A stretch of 64,000 nt of DNA from Sipunculus nudus. Lineage: Eukaryota; Annelida; Sipuncula; Golfingiida; Sipunculidae. Positions 52,076-64,000 of the stretch are shown here, piece after piece. Numbering within the stretch: position 1 is the stretch's first letter; every line of letters begins with the position of its first letter. The translations under genes and the position numbers were made by a program. The stretch covers positions 60,642,019 through 60,706,018 of the forward strand of contig CM049306.1 in assembly GCA_026874595.1 (NCBI GenBank), given 5' to 3'. Below the pieces are notes generated by a model. That model was given only the letters and a program-made list of their open reading frames with translations. It was not told the origin of the DNA and made no database searches.

Positions 52076-54301
52076 CACCCGTGTATGGAAAGGGTATAAT
52101 ACACCAGTATATTGACAGGGTATGATAGACTTCAGTGTATGGACAGGGTATGATACACTTCAGTGTATGGACAGGGTGTGATACACTTCATTGTATGGGC
52201 AGGGTATGATACACTCCAGTGTAAGGGCAGGGTGTGATACACTTCAGTGTATGGACAAGGTGTGATACACTTCAGTGTATGGACAGGGTATGATACACCT
52301 CAGTGTATGGACAGGGTGTGATACACTTCAGTGTATGGACAGGGTATGATACACTTCAGTCTATGGACAGGGTATGATACACTTCAATGTATGGACAGGG
52401 TGTGATACACTTCAGTGTATGGACAGGGTATGATACACTTCAGTGTATGGACAGGTGTGATACACTTCATTGTATGGGCAGGGTATGATACACTTTAGTG
52501 TAAGGGCAGGATGTGATACACTCCAGTGTATGGACAGGGTATGATACACTTCAGTGTATGGACAGGGTGTGATACACTCCAGTGTATGGACAGGGTGTGA
52601 TACACTTTAGTGTAAGGACAGGGTATGATACACTTCAGTGTATGGTCAGGGTATGATACACTTCAGTCTATGGACAGGGTATGATACACTTCAATGTATG
52701 GACAGGGTGTGATACACTGTAGTGTATGGACAGGGTATGATACACTTCAGTGTATGGACAGGGTATGATACACCTCAGTGTATGGAAAGGGTATGATTCA
52801 CTTCAGTCTATGGAAAGGGTATGATACACTTCGGTGTATGGACAGGGTATGATACACTTCAGTGTATGGACAGGGTATGATACACTTCAGTCTATGGACA
52901 GGGTATGATATACTTCAATGTATGGACAGGGTGTGATACACTGTAGTGTATGGACAGGGTATGATACACTTCAGTGTATGGACAGGGTATGATACACCTC
53001 AGTGTAAGGAAAGGGTATGATTCACTTCAGTGTATGGACAGGATATGATACACTTCAGTGTATGGACAGGGTATGATACACTTCAGTGTATGGACAGGTG
53101 TGATACACTTCATTGTATGGGCAGAGTATGATACACTCCAGTGTAAGGGCAGGGTGTGATACACTCCAGTGTATGGACAGGGTATGATACACTTCAGTGT
53201 ATGGACAGGGTATGATACACTTCAGTGTATGGAAAGGGTATGATACACTTCAGTGTATGGAAAGGGTATGATTCACTTCAGTCTATGGAAAGGGTATGAT
53301 ACACTTCAGTGTATGGACAGGGTATGATACACTTCAGTGTATGGAAAGGGTATGATTCACTTCAGTCTATGGAAAGGGTATGATACACTTCAGTGTATGG
53401 ACAGGGTATGATACACTTCAGTGTATGGACAGGGTTTGATACACTTCAGTGTATGGACAAGGTGTGATACACTTCAGTGTATGGACAGGGTATGATACAC
53501 TTCAGTGTATGGACAGGGTATGATACACTTCAGTCTATGGACAGGGTATGATACACTTCAGTGTATGGAAAGGGTATGATACACCTCAGTGTATGGACAG
53601 GGTATGATACACTTCAGTGTATGGAAAGGGTATGATACACTTCAGTGTATGGAAAGGGTATGATTTACTTCAGTGTATGGACAGGGTGTGATACACTTCA
53701 GTGTATGGACAGGGTATGATACACTTCAGTGTATGGACAGGGTATGATACACTTCAGTGTATGGACAGGGTATGATACACTTCTATATATGAACAGGGTA
53801 TGATACACTTTAGTGTATGGACAGGGTATGATACACTTCTATATATGAACAGGGTATGATACACTTTAGTGTATGGACAGGGTATTATACAATTCAGTGT
53901 ATGGAGAGGGTATGATACAATTCAGTTTATTGACAGGACATGATACACTTCATTGCATGGACAGGGTATGATGCATTCAATTGTATGAACAGGGTATGAT
54001 ACACTTTAGTGTATGGACAGGGTATGATAGACCTCAGTATATGGACAGGGTATGATACACTTCAGCGTATGGACAGGGTATGATACACTTTGGTATATGG
54101 ACAGGGTATGATAATCTTCAGTAAATAGACAGGGTATGATACACTTCAGTGTATTGACAGGGTATGATACACCAGTGTATGGAAAAGGTATGATACACTT
54201 GTGTATCAACAGGGTATTGGAGACTTCATTGCATGGACAGGGTCTGATAGACTTCAGTGTATGGAAAGGGTATGATAGACCAGTGCATGGACAGGATATG
54301 A
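52076..54301. repeat. 28-bp palindromic minisatellite, ~79 copies
   Basis: Unit TATGATACACTTCAGTGTAT followed by GGACAGGG (28 bp). Each unit holds the inverted pair ATACACT-TC-AGTGTAT. Variants (GTGTGATAC, TGTAAGGGCA, CAGTCTATGG, GGAAAGGG) recur at multi-unit distances, giving higher-order blocks: a marker block near 52,451 recurs at 53,094 (643 bp, about 23 units). The edges are more diverged than the middle. Peptides in it follow the repeat and are not genes. Confidence 0.96.
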
Positions 54302-54309
54302 ATCCATGA

Positions 54310-55200
54310 TGAAATTCACATTTTTTGCTGTGTCTAGCTTACGGGTAGTTGTTTCCTTAATTTGCAGTATTGTATGAATGGATATGCTATTTAGTATGTA
54401 ACTTTCTAACTTTGTCTTATGTTCATTGATTGTTAGAAGGAACAGATGACTGATTATTAATCAGTTAACTAGCTGCACCCATTGAAAATCCACAGCTCTG
54501 TCTGATGCATATTTTTGTAATGAGCTGATGACGCATATTTTAATCCTAAGGTTATTACAGGAACTTTTGTCATGTGTTTCACTTCAATGATTTATAGATT
54601 CCCTCTGCTAGAATTCTCCAGGAATACCCTCCCCAAAATATCTACATAGAAAGAAAAATTATTCTATTTCTGAAATCACACAAAAAAAATAAATTTTGGA
54701 AAGAGACGTGAGGCATATACAGGGTGTACGAATTTTTAATATTTTTGTCCGATAAACAACTTAGGTCCGACAGCTTCATTGCTTGGGAAATATCGTAGAT
54801 ATAACGATTATATAAGGAAGCATTCTACCGTGAAATTATAAGAAGCTTTGTATTAGTTGAAGCTCAGGCGACATCGTGAAACACAATGTTTATTCAGTGT
54901 AGTCAGTTGAGGGTATAGTCTAAGGCATGTTAACAGACACATCCAGTATATTATACACATACATATGTCGTTGAAGTCTCATGTACGCGACACGTATAGC
55001 TGCCAATGTGAAAAGATAGGCCCAGAAAAATATATTCCAACAGTATTAAATTCTTGGTTTAAGTATTGTAAATTGTCATGGAATAAGCAGGTCTGATGCA
55101 AAACTGACAACTCTCCCAGATAAAAAGAAAGCAGGTTGATATATTTCAAAGAAAGCATTTAGCAAAGAAATCACTTCAGCCTTGGTTCATTGCATTGCCT
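54310..55200. other. Intergenic DNA, nothing recognised
   Basis: No gene, RNA or clear repeat seen. Confidence 0.45.
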
Positions 55201-55229
55201 TTAAGCAAATTAACACAAAATGTAATATA

Positions 55230-58020
55230 CAGATTTTTTCTGAAAATTTGTAAAGTGGTAGAGTAAATCTGCATCCGTAATCAATAATGATTTGGAGGTA
55301 ATCAGAATCACCATAATATAAATTTTTTTAAGTGCCATAATCACAATCCACAAAAGAATAATTATAAGGGGCTATTCCTTTGTCCCTGAGTTGAAGCCAC
55401 CCATTCGTATGCAGTTGTTCTGCCACTCGCCTGGTGAACCCTTGTTTCTGAACCATGACAATGTTTTACATGAAACGTGCACATATGAATGAAAGACTGA
55501 TTAGAAGTTTCTGGTGGGGCTTTTTAAAGGCCCCAAGTGATTGAGGACCCTTAGAAGTGTGTACAATCCCCCCCCAGGGCCTCCTTTTTTAAAAAAAAAA
55601 CTTGTTTCAATAAACCAATAAATCTGAACTATTAAAACCATGGTTATCATGGAAAGATACTTCTGAATGTACAGAAATCAACATACCTATAAACCTAGAA
55701 AACGGTGATTGTGTAAAGGGTCTCAGCTCTTTGTGTCCACTCAACGGAAAAGTGCTTTCTATTAAAAGATTCATGCTTGAATTTAAAATCTTTACTTCCT
55801 TTTGACAGAGTACAATTCCTTAACAGGCGATATAATGGAAATGGGGATCAGCAGGGATTACAAGTCGCATCCTGAAAAAGCGTGACAGGCGAAAAATGTT
55901 TTGCTGAACATTTGTAAAGGCTCAGGGTAAAGACATATCAATAGTCCATTTCATTTTGGAGTTAATAAGAATCACCACAATATATATTTTCTTATAAACC
56001 ATTATGACAATAGATATTTTTTAATGTATAAAAATCAACATACCTGTAAATTATAAAAACAAGGCCTACAGGCCTAATGCGAACCTGTGCAATGAGATTA
56101 CACCAGGTATAATGCTTCAATGCTGGACCATTACTTTTCAAGAACATGTGTAACATGTATATGAACAATGCATGTACTAAACATTTAGAACAAGAAAAAA
56201 TTAAACAAACATCACTGCTGCAATTCTGGTATGGGTGCACACAACACAAAAACTAGAATATGGGTAGTCAACAAGCAACTACATGTATCTGCCAAAATCA
56301 AAGTGGGAAAGGTGAAGTGAGGCATGGATTGAGTTGCAAGGGGAAACAGAGTGGGGTGTTTTTGCATAATAGCCTGGATGTCTGCAGCAGAAATGTGTAT
56401 GTAGGTTGCGCCACCTACCACAAAATCCAAAAAGCTGTCCAAGATGTATAAACATGCAAAATTTTAGGCAGATATGTCAAACCACTGCTGAGATGTGAGT
56501 GATTTTATCCCACGGCGAACAAACAGATGGACGCTGTGCAAAAATGGTGGCAGGTGGCACATGCAAAATTTCAGGGGGATATGTCAAACCAGTCCTGAGA
56601 TATAAGCCTGAATGTCTGCAGCATAAATTTGAATGTAGGTGGCGCCACCTATCATAAAATTAAGAAAGCTTTCAAGGATGTTTAAACCTGCAAAATATCA
56701 GGTGAATCAGTCAAACCACTGCCGAGTTATGAGTGATTTTATCCCAAGGCAGATGCACCAATGGACGCTGTGCAAAAATGGTTGCAGGTGGCACCACCAG
56801 TTTTGTGTATGATAAAGAGTTATGGGAGATCTATAAACATGCAAAATTTTGGCCCAACTGGTCAAACGGTTCCTGAGATATGAGCTTGAATGTCTGCAGC
56901 TTAAACGTGAATGTAGGTGGCGCCACCTGTCATAAAATCAAGAAAGCTGTCCAGGATGTATACACATGCAAAATTTCAGGTGGACAAGTCCAACCAATGC
57001 AGAGATTTTCTATCCCAAGGCAGATAAACAGATGGACGCTATGCAAAAAGGGTTGCAGGTGACACCACCATTTTTAGTGTATGTTATAAAGCTTTCCAAG
57101 GGCTACATTTGTGCAAAATCTTTAGCCTTATCAGTCAAACAGTTCCCGAGATATGTGGGTTTTTGTGTGGAAACAGACGCTTAAATGGACGCTGGGCAGA
57201 GAGGAAAGGTCAGAGGTAAACCAAAAATGAAGGCCCAGCAGTTCACATGTGTACGATCATAATTCTGAATTTTTAAAAATTCTGCCCAGTGATTATGGAG
57301 GAGTTCTCCGGAAACCTATGCGGCGATGGTGGCAGCTTTGGCGTCCGACTGAAAACATAGTATCCGCAAAACTCTGTTTTGGCGGATACAATGATTGTAG
57401 CTGGCACCACCAGTCTTATATTCAACGAAGAGATATATACATATGTCCAATGTCAGACGGATATGTCAAACCCCTCATGTGAAATAAGCAGGGACATACA
57501 CTGTGCAAAAATTGGCCCAGTGGTTTTTGAGAAGAAGATTTTTGTAGCCACTGAGCTAAAATGGGCTGTTATGGCATATGACTAAATTCAGCTTCCCATA
57601 ACTTAGCCAAAAGTCACTGAACTGAGACCATTTGAACAAAATTCAGAAAGTATTTCTAAGAACATTGGAGATATGAAGACTTTATTATAAATAGGGATTC
57701 AAGCACCTGTGACTGAACTCAGTGCCCAGTGTTGACCAAACTGAAAAGCCTTCGCATTGAAAGTGGAGTCATGTGGTCTTTAGATTAAAACCTTAACTTC
57801 CTTTTGAGAAAGAAAATTCCATCAAGGCGTTAAGATGGATATTGTAGATCAATGGGGATTATTGTGGACCCGTGTGACCGCGTATTGCAAGGAAATGCCT
57901 TTTGGACAGGACATGCTTTCTGGCCAAGGTCTTAAGAGGCCAGTGAAAATCCCCTAGAAGAGGGCACCACCGATACGTCTGCCGAATTTGGAGAGTCAAA
58001 TCAGAGCGGAAGCAGGTAAA
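55230..58020. repeat. Mosaic of element-A-like and other old repeats
   Basis: 56,055-56,250 matches 640-850 (GGCCTACAGGCCTAATGCGA). 56,400-57,420 holds four to six diverged units, each with TAGGTGGCGCCACCT or GGTGGCACCACC, then CAAAATTTCAGG-type text and GAGATATGAG. 57,505-57,650 matches the 176-bp unit of element A. 55,240-55,330 resembles 55,895-55,990, and 55,760-55,860 resembles 57,780-57,890. No coding. Confidence 0.65.
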
Positions 58021-59840
58021 CCTTGGTCTAGAAAAAAACCTAAATCCTTATTAATTATATAGATAGATAGATGTATCATTCAAGTTATAACTTTTCCAAC
58101 ATTTGAATGACCCATCTCCATTTCGTTGGCATTGACACACTGTGCAGTTGGCATTTCCATTGCCTTCTGCAGATAAAATCAGTAATAATTGTCAGGAATC
58201 ATGCAAAGACTTGCAAATCATACTGTTATGGTCTTTAAGACTATGATCATTATCAAGAGTAGTTGCTACTTTGTCCTGCTTTGTGTATCCCTCTTCCTTA
58301 TATTTCTGACAGACTTCAGAACTTTTCCCAAAATATATGACTTCTTGGTATGTGCACTAAAAATTGTGTATTTATATTGTCAATTTCATGAAAATGAAAC
58401 CACTTAAATTGATTATTAAGAGAAACAAACAATCACTGATATAATAGACCTTTTCCACAACACTGGCACACTTGTGTTTACAGGACCCGTTCTGCCCATA
58501 CCCTATGAACCAGCTCACTATTGAATAACAATGTTGTATCAGACCATCAAGGTTCACTTCCAGATGGGTTTTAGTAAAGCCACAGCAGGGAGGGAGGATC
58601 ATAGGTGGAGGTGCAGGCTGGACTGGACCACCAGACACCATAACAGCCATCCAGTTCTGGTCTGGTCCAGTACTAGGGGCAGTCTGGTCCACTTATTTAA
58701 TAAAAATCCAAAAATTTATTATTTAAAATTATAAATCAAGATCAAATTATACAATCTTACAATAAATTCATACAAACTGACACAAAAAAATAATATTGAT
58801 AATAAGCAAATAAACCAGCTGACCCCACCAACCCCCTTTATAGACCCTGAAATTATCTTTCTAAACATCTTGCTCGAAACAAAATTTCTGCCAGTGGTTC
58901 TAGTATATTTATTATGTTTAAGGAGTCTTTACTTATTAACTGCCTGCATACAATATATTGTACAAAGCTATTGTTGCAGGTTGAAACTTATCACTTAAAC
59001 AAAATTCAGCAATGGCACAAACCATTAAATTTCTGAAGGTGTTGTCTGGGCAGTTCAAACGGTCCGGACCACATCAAATGACATGGAAATACCACAGGCA
59101 TTTTTTTTGGTTTGGGTGTATATCCGGTTTTCATCATTTAAAAAAGATACTTTAAAATGTTGGGGGTATAAATTACTATTTGTCAATTAAAAATTGCACA
59201 TATCTTCTTTCAACACAACTGCGCAGAATCGGACTCACGAGTTTTGAGTAGAAACGACGTCTGGCAGAAGGGTGTTCTTTCTGGTTTGAGTTATACGGAA
59301 AAAAGGGGGAAAGTCCCTGGAAATGATATTTCACTTACTTCATATCAAATATAGCATATACAGCCCATGTAGTTACTGAGGTGTATCGGTTTAAACAACC
59401 TGCGTTTCAGTCGTAACCTGTTTTGCGGTAAAAGCGGAAATGTTGTGGCTTTTCTAGGATTTTCCTTTACAACCAATTACAAATATTATATTCAGCTTAT
59501 GTGCAATGGAAAGGGACAACGTATCTTGTTACGTTTGTTTTATTATGAATGCTATTTTCATGCACAGTTTCATGAACGAGAGCTGAGAAACTAGTGGACC
59601 CACATATGTGGGCGGAGCCTCGGAGGTTGGCACGAAACCAGATACTTGTTGGCGTGCACCAGGTGACGAGTGCCAGGTGACCGCGCGTGATTGCCAGTTA
59701 GCAGGTGTGAACGGGATTACCGCACAGGGTTCATGCTGCAGAGTCTGTTTCATCTCTCTCACACACGCATTTCTATAAAGTGCAAATCTTGATCATGTTT
59801 TTTGCTCAGATAATTTTCAGTCATGCTGAGCTGGCGCGGC
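58021..59840. other. Intergenic DNA
   Basis: No recognised gene. 59,600-59,720 is locally GC-rich, with GTGGGCGGAGCC and E-box-like CAGGTG words, but without further support. Confidence 0.4.
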
Positions 59841-60110
59841 ACAAATCGTAACCGCTTGACATAGAAACTTCTAAATGTACATCCAGGGAGGGCAATAAAA
59901 ATCCCCTTGGAAAACTGAAATTAGACAACTGCGACCTATATCTTCTGAGCTATTGGGCTCGTTTTTGCACCCCAGGATATTAAAATTTAATACAAAACCC
60001 CCATATCTCGATAATTAATTCATGAAATGTCACGATGGTTTTGGTTTAGCTTACTAATCATTTCGGTTTCATTAGCTGCTTAAGACCTGTGGCGCCACCT
60101 GTGTGTGTTT
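59840..60110 (+). repeat. Diverged fragment of the 33,451-34,070 repeat family
   Basis: Shares CCAGGGAGG, CTTGGAAAACTGAAATTA, GCGACCTATAT and GAGCTATTGGGCTCGT with the intron 8 element of DDX56, and ends near TGTGGCGCCACCTGTGTGTG. Confidence 0.55.
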
Positions 60111-60509
60111 TTTTTTTAAATTTTTATTTTTACGATTTTATTTTCTGCTTTTGAGACGCTCAAATGACAGCAACCGTGTCAGTTCCTCAGCTGTGGTTTC
60201 TTCTGGTGTCCTAAAACCTTAAATATTTATTGATCATTATTAGTTTTATCAGTTCCTGTAGACTGGTAGTGCCAACTCTTTTTTTCTGTCTTGAAACATT
60301 TCTTCTTCCCTTTGAGACTGCAAAATTACACAGTGATATCTGTTTCTTAACTATTGAAACCAGGGTGTTTATTATATGTGTCCCCACCCCACTCCCGCCG
60401 GGAAACATAATGAGACATGATAATGTCTTCGTCTGTAGAATGTCTTGTGAACGCAATTACTTTTGAAGCATTGCATATTTTCCACTAAAATTTGAAACAA
60501 TTTTTTTTT

Positions 60510-61170
60510 TCAACCAAAAACTGGTGACCTTGACCTTGATATTCAAGGTCTAATCAGCCGACCTTGGCTTTGATATTCAAGGTCAAGCCAGTCAAAATGA
60601 AACATTTTTGTGAACCCCTTAACTGATTAAGGACATGCAGGATGTTTTGTTTTCAAATTAGATACACAAGTTGTTTCAACAAAGTTTTTAGACGAGTTCG
60701 AATAATGTTGACCTTGGCCAGGATCTTCAAGGTTTAATCAACTGAATTATATAGTTCATCATCTTTAGGATTTCTTCAGAACCTGATAACTTAGGAGGTA
60801 TTGCATATTTTACCCTAAAATTTGACACTCCTATTGTTCCAACCAAGTTCTCAGATGAGTTCGAAAACTGGTGACCCTGACCTTAATTATAAAGATCCAC
60901 TTTGCGGAATTCTAAGATTGTTGTGACCCTTTTTAACTTTTGAAGTGCCGGAGATTTTCCCCTAAAATTGACTCCCCAGATGTTTCCGCAATGTTCTCAG
61001 ATGAGTTCGAAAACTGGGGATCTTGACCTTGATCTAGGATAATTATGAACCTCATCACTTTTAAAGTACTGTATATTTTTCATAAGTTGATACACCTATT
61101 GTTTCAGCCAAGTTCTTGGAAAACTTCCTAAACAGATGACCTTGACCTTGAACTGCAAGGTCAGATCAGT
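60510..61170. repeat. Degenerate tandem repeat with TGACCTTGA cores
   Basis: Repeats of a roughly 115-190-bp unit whose core is (A)CTGGTGACCTTGACCTTGAT (60,520; diverged at about 60,708, 60,871, 61,021 and 61,137). Cores are separated by TTTGAAGCA-like, CATATTTTCC and GTTTCAACCAAG text. TATTCAAGGTC occurs twice near 60,540-60,580. Confidence 0.7.
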
Positions 61171-62221
61171 GGAAATTTAGGATATTTGTGAACCCAATAT
61201 GTTTTGAAGCACTGGCCAAACATTCAGTGCAACACTCTCTATTTTTTCATAAACAATTGCCAAATTCAACCAACTCTGTGATATTGTTTTCTGTTTTGAT
61301 TGAATAGGGTGTATGTAATTATATCTCAAATGAAAACTTTGACAGTTTACTATAGTGTAATTAGAGGATGCATCTCTGATGGAAGCCTTCTGATATAAAT
61401 TGTGTATCCATGACGACAGGTCTATATTTGTAGGAGCATTCACATTAAGTGTGTATTTAACAATAAGAAGGGTGACCTGTCAAATGATTTTCCTAGTTTG
61501 TTTTCAATGTCAATATTGCTCATAAAGCCAAAGAGCAAGCAAAAAAGAGTTTCAACCAGCAATACTAAATATGACTGCAAGTGCATCAATGCTCAACCTC
61601 TCACTAGAAAAGGCGAACCATGTTATAAAAAAAATCCTGGAGTGTTCACTCTGTTGTAAGTACAAAGTGTTTTATCATTAGTAGCTTTAAGTATATGACA
61701 TTGTTTAAAGAAGTGTTATAGGATAACTTAATTATAATTCTCTAAACAAGTATTTGCACGTCAACATAAGTTTCTTAATTAGTTGGACTTGGAAGAGTTT
61801 TAATAAAAGTAATTTTAAGAGTGAACCTCAGATTTATCAGATATTTCCTTATCTCCATCCTTGTCATTAATCCATATGCTTTTACCACTGCCTTCTCCGC
61901 TGGTATATGGAAGAAATGTCTTTCACAGCAGATGTCTCCCGAATTCATCGAGCAATAAGTAACTTTATATACCAGTTTCGTTTCGCGTGTATCGTCCTGG
62001 CCTGTTACTGGACGCACTCACGGCAGAAACACATAGCTGGATTACCAGTCGGTTGGTTATTACCATATCCTTTCTATGATCCGTTACAGAGGTATCTATG
62101 TGGCCGTCCTCAGACACTAACGTTCTACGCTGAGGAAAATCTTCTCTTAGCTGTTCCGACACTGGCAAACACGGATCCGCCTCTTTACCGCAGACAGCCG
62201 TCGGATTACACCTCATTGGCG

Positions 62222-62310
62222 CACTGCCCTTGGCGTTTGTAAAGAGTTCCTTTTATCCGTGACCTAATACGCTGGCTGACGTCACACGTCCTGACCGTCT
62301 TCTGGCCAAT
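62222..62310 (-). promoter_or_regulatory. Promoter-like cluster: CCAAT, CRE, TATA-like
   Basis: In the minus direction, an inverted CCAAT (62306-62310), a full palindromic CRE TGACGTCA (62277-62284) and ATAAAAG (62250-62256) are spaced like a core promoter with start near 62,222. A minus ORF (62216-61965) begins just downstream, but its product is not recognised and could equally be 5' UTR. The CRE is symmetric, so direction depends on the TATA-like word only. Confidence 0.3.
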
Positions 62311-62344
62311 CACCTCACAGTATTATGTGGATTGTCATTTACTA

Positions 62345-63665
62345 CATGAATACTAAAATGGACACGCCTCCAGAAAGCAAAGCATGTGAAAAAGCAAATA
62401 AGCAGGTGCGTTGCTTTTGATGACTACAATAAACAATGTTACTATAAGAACCGTCTAGACATGAATCGGTTCCACAGAATTAAACTGTACTGAAATTGAA
62501 TTAAAATGAGACACCCGAGTTCACTAAACTAAGTTCTCACACTAACATCTAAGCATGATACTCCATATCAATGTACAATAAATTTTAAAAATAATCATCT
62601 GGTTGTACTCCTTGCTTAAATAGGTAATAAAATAAATAAGTCACAGCCCTCTGGTGATAGTTGATTTTCTTAGTTTTAACCATGTTCATGCTCTATTTAA
62701 AACGTTTCATACACAACACTAAAAGTGTAGTGACATTTCCCTGCCAATATCCTTAGCCAACACTTTGTTCTTCGTCAGAGAGTCAAATTTGACCAACACG
62801 GGTCACAGGTTAGCGTCATATTGACCCTCTGGCATTACGACCAGATTACTTGCGCCAGAGTATCATGACATCTACGTCTGAGGATCGCATTATACGGCCT
62901 TGTGAAGATGCAAATATTTTCGTCATTTCTGACAACGCTTCATGGGCTACAGGTACACTGTCAATCAACATAAACCAGACCATTCGATAGCATTTTTTGT
63001 GTACTTTCTCATAATACCAAATATGAGCGACAAAAGTTCCTGTTTAACCCAGCACATTGGTAAACTTCTCTGCATGTTTGTTGAATTTAAGTTCAAATGA
63101 ACACAAGCATGGGTCGCACGGGTTACAGGATGCAGGCAACTTGCAGGCGACACAGGAAATGACCCGTGTCCATGGAGACGGTGTTTCTGTTTGGGTTGCG
63201 AGCTCACATATATACTATTGTGTTAATTCAGCATTCCAAGCATGATATTGAGATTATGGGCCATTTTCCACAATATGAAAGCAACCAGATGCAAGACCAC
63301 TGCGATACATTCCTCCATATTACTAGTATCACGACTCGAGTGGCTTACAAGCCCAATTATCCGATTGCTTACTGAGTCGGGTTGTCGACCACGGCTGGTC
63401 ACAGGTGCACTGAAACAAAGTTGCCCCTAATACTGATGAATGGTCCTGTCCCTCACTTGAACAAAAACGTCACAACGTGGCACAATGTGTCCAATAAGTC
63501 TCATCAAAATCTGCGCAAACCTTAATGCATAAAGTTAATGACTGACAAACCGTCCTAGGGGAAAAGGGGTATACCTTGCCCCCTGGTTGAAGTATAATAT
63601 AGTAATGTCTAAAAACTGTGTCTAATTTCTGATCTATTGGCTGGCCTCCCCAGATGTGGTTGTGG
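62345..63665. other. Intergenic DNA, nothing recognised
   Basis: Mixed composition. Its short ORFs have no recognisable domain. Confidence 0.4.
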
Positions 63666-63672
63666 CCATTTT

Positions 63673-63894
63673 TTTTAGCCCCGCCAAGGGGCGGGGTTAT
63701 GTTTGTCTGTGAGCAACATTACCCAAAAATTTATTAACGGATTTTTTTGATGATCAGTATTGCTCGGCATTGATACAAAGAACAAATGAATAAATTTTTA
63801 AGGGTGATCCGGCTGCATTTCTTATAATGCCATATGAAGGTAATGAGTTGCCTTTGCAAAGGTCTGAGCTCTATGAGTGCAAATTTCTAGTCAA
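63673..63894 (+). repeat. Short interspersed repeat starting AGCCCCGCC
   Basis: It begins TTTTAGCCCCGCCAAGGGGC, a tight GC hairpin, and ends GCAAAGGTCTGAGCTCTATG, then AGTGCAAATTTCTAGT. Ends of this type are common in dispersed invertebrate repeats. No coding. Confidence 0.5.
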
Positions 63895-64000
63895 TTGATT
63901 CAGAGATTTTGTGATGGAATTTTGTTTTCATGGTGTACATTAAAATATATTAAAGAACAATTACCAATTTGATACTTTCTAAATAAGTTTCTTAAATATA

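Noticed and set aside
54006-54209. 67-codon ORF with repeated peptide blocks
   Set aside because: It follows the 28-bp minisatellite; the unit length is not a multiple of three and frames change between copies.
52076-54301. CRISPR-like array (28-bp repeats)
   Set aside because: Units are head to tail without unique spacers and the genome is eukaryotic; it is a minisatellite.
61907-62242. 111-codon plus-strand ORF
   Set aside because: No domain or initiation context seen; it overlaps unrecognised minus ORFs and the promoter-like cluster.

Overview
This is eukaryotic, AT-rich, repeat-dense nuclear DNA. It carries two multi-exon genes, both RNA helicases, with GT-AG introns of about 0.3 to 3.5 kb. 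The protein sequences are metazoan-like. The many elements ending in AGCTCAGCTGA / CAAGTGACCC motifs, and the elements with tandemly repeated cores, look like those of bivalve mollusc genomes. I infer a lophotrochozoan, probably a bivalve; this rests on memory of repeat style, not on a search.

Layout. 1-8,900 is a nest of mobile repeats: two long non-autonomous elements (596-3240 and 4915-7780), with the flanks of a third, split element on either side. 10,671-24,853 (minus strand) is a complete DHX15/Prp43 DEAH-box helicase gene in 12 coding exons (733 codons plus stop). 25,770-43,705 (plus strand) is a complete DDX56/Dbp9 DEAD-box helicase gene in 17 coding exons (550 codons plus stop). All exon phases join without a break in both genes. 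The start codons lie head to head, 916 bp apart, so the two genes probably share a divergent promoter.

43,865-49,950, just past the DDX56 polyadenylation signal, is a nested transposon. An outer hAT-type element has 13-bp terminal inverted repeats and a perfect 8-bp target duplication. It contains a second hAT-like element and a decayed endonuclease/reverse-transcriptase LINE. 50,182-50,773 is a GC-rich element with inverted ends. 52,076-54,301 is a 28-bp palindromic minisatellite with higher-order structure. 55,200-64,000 is a mosaic of older repeats with no convincing gene, apart from a promoter-like cluster near 62,250.

Function. DHX15 (Prp43) takes part in spliceosome disassembly and in ribosome biogenesis. 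DDX56 (Dbp9) takes part in large-subunit ribosome assembly. Divergent pairing of the two is consistent with co-expression in nucleolar/nuclear RNA remodelling, but that is an inference. No CRISPR array, operon, rRNA gene or intact tRNA gene was seen.
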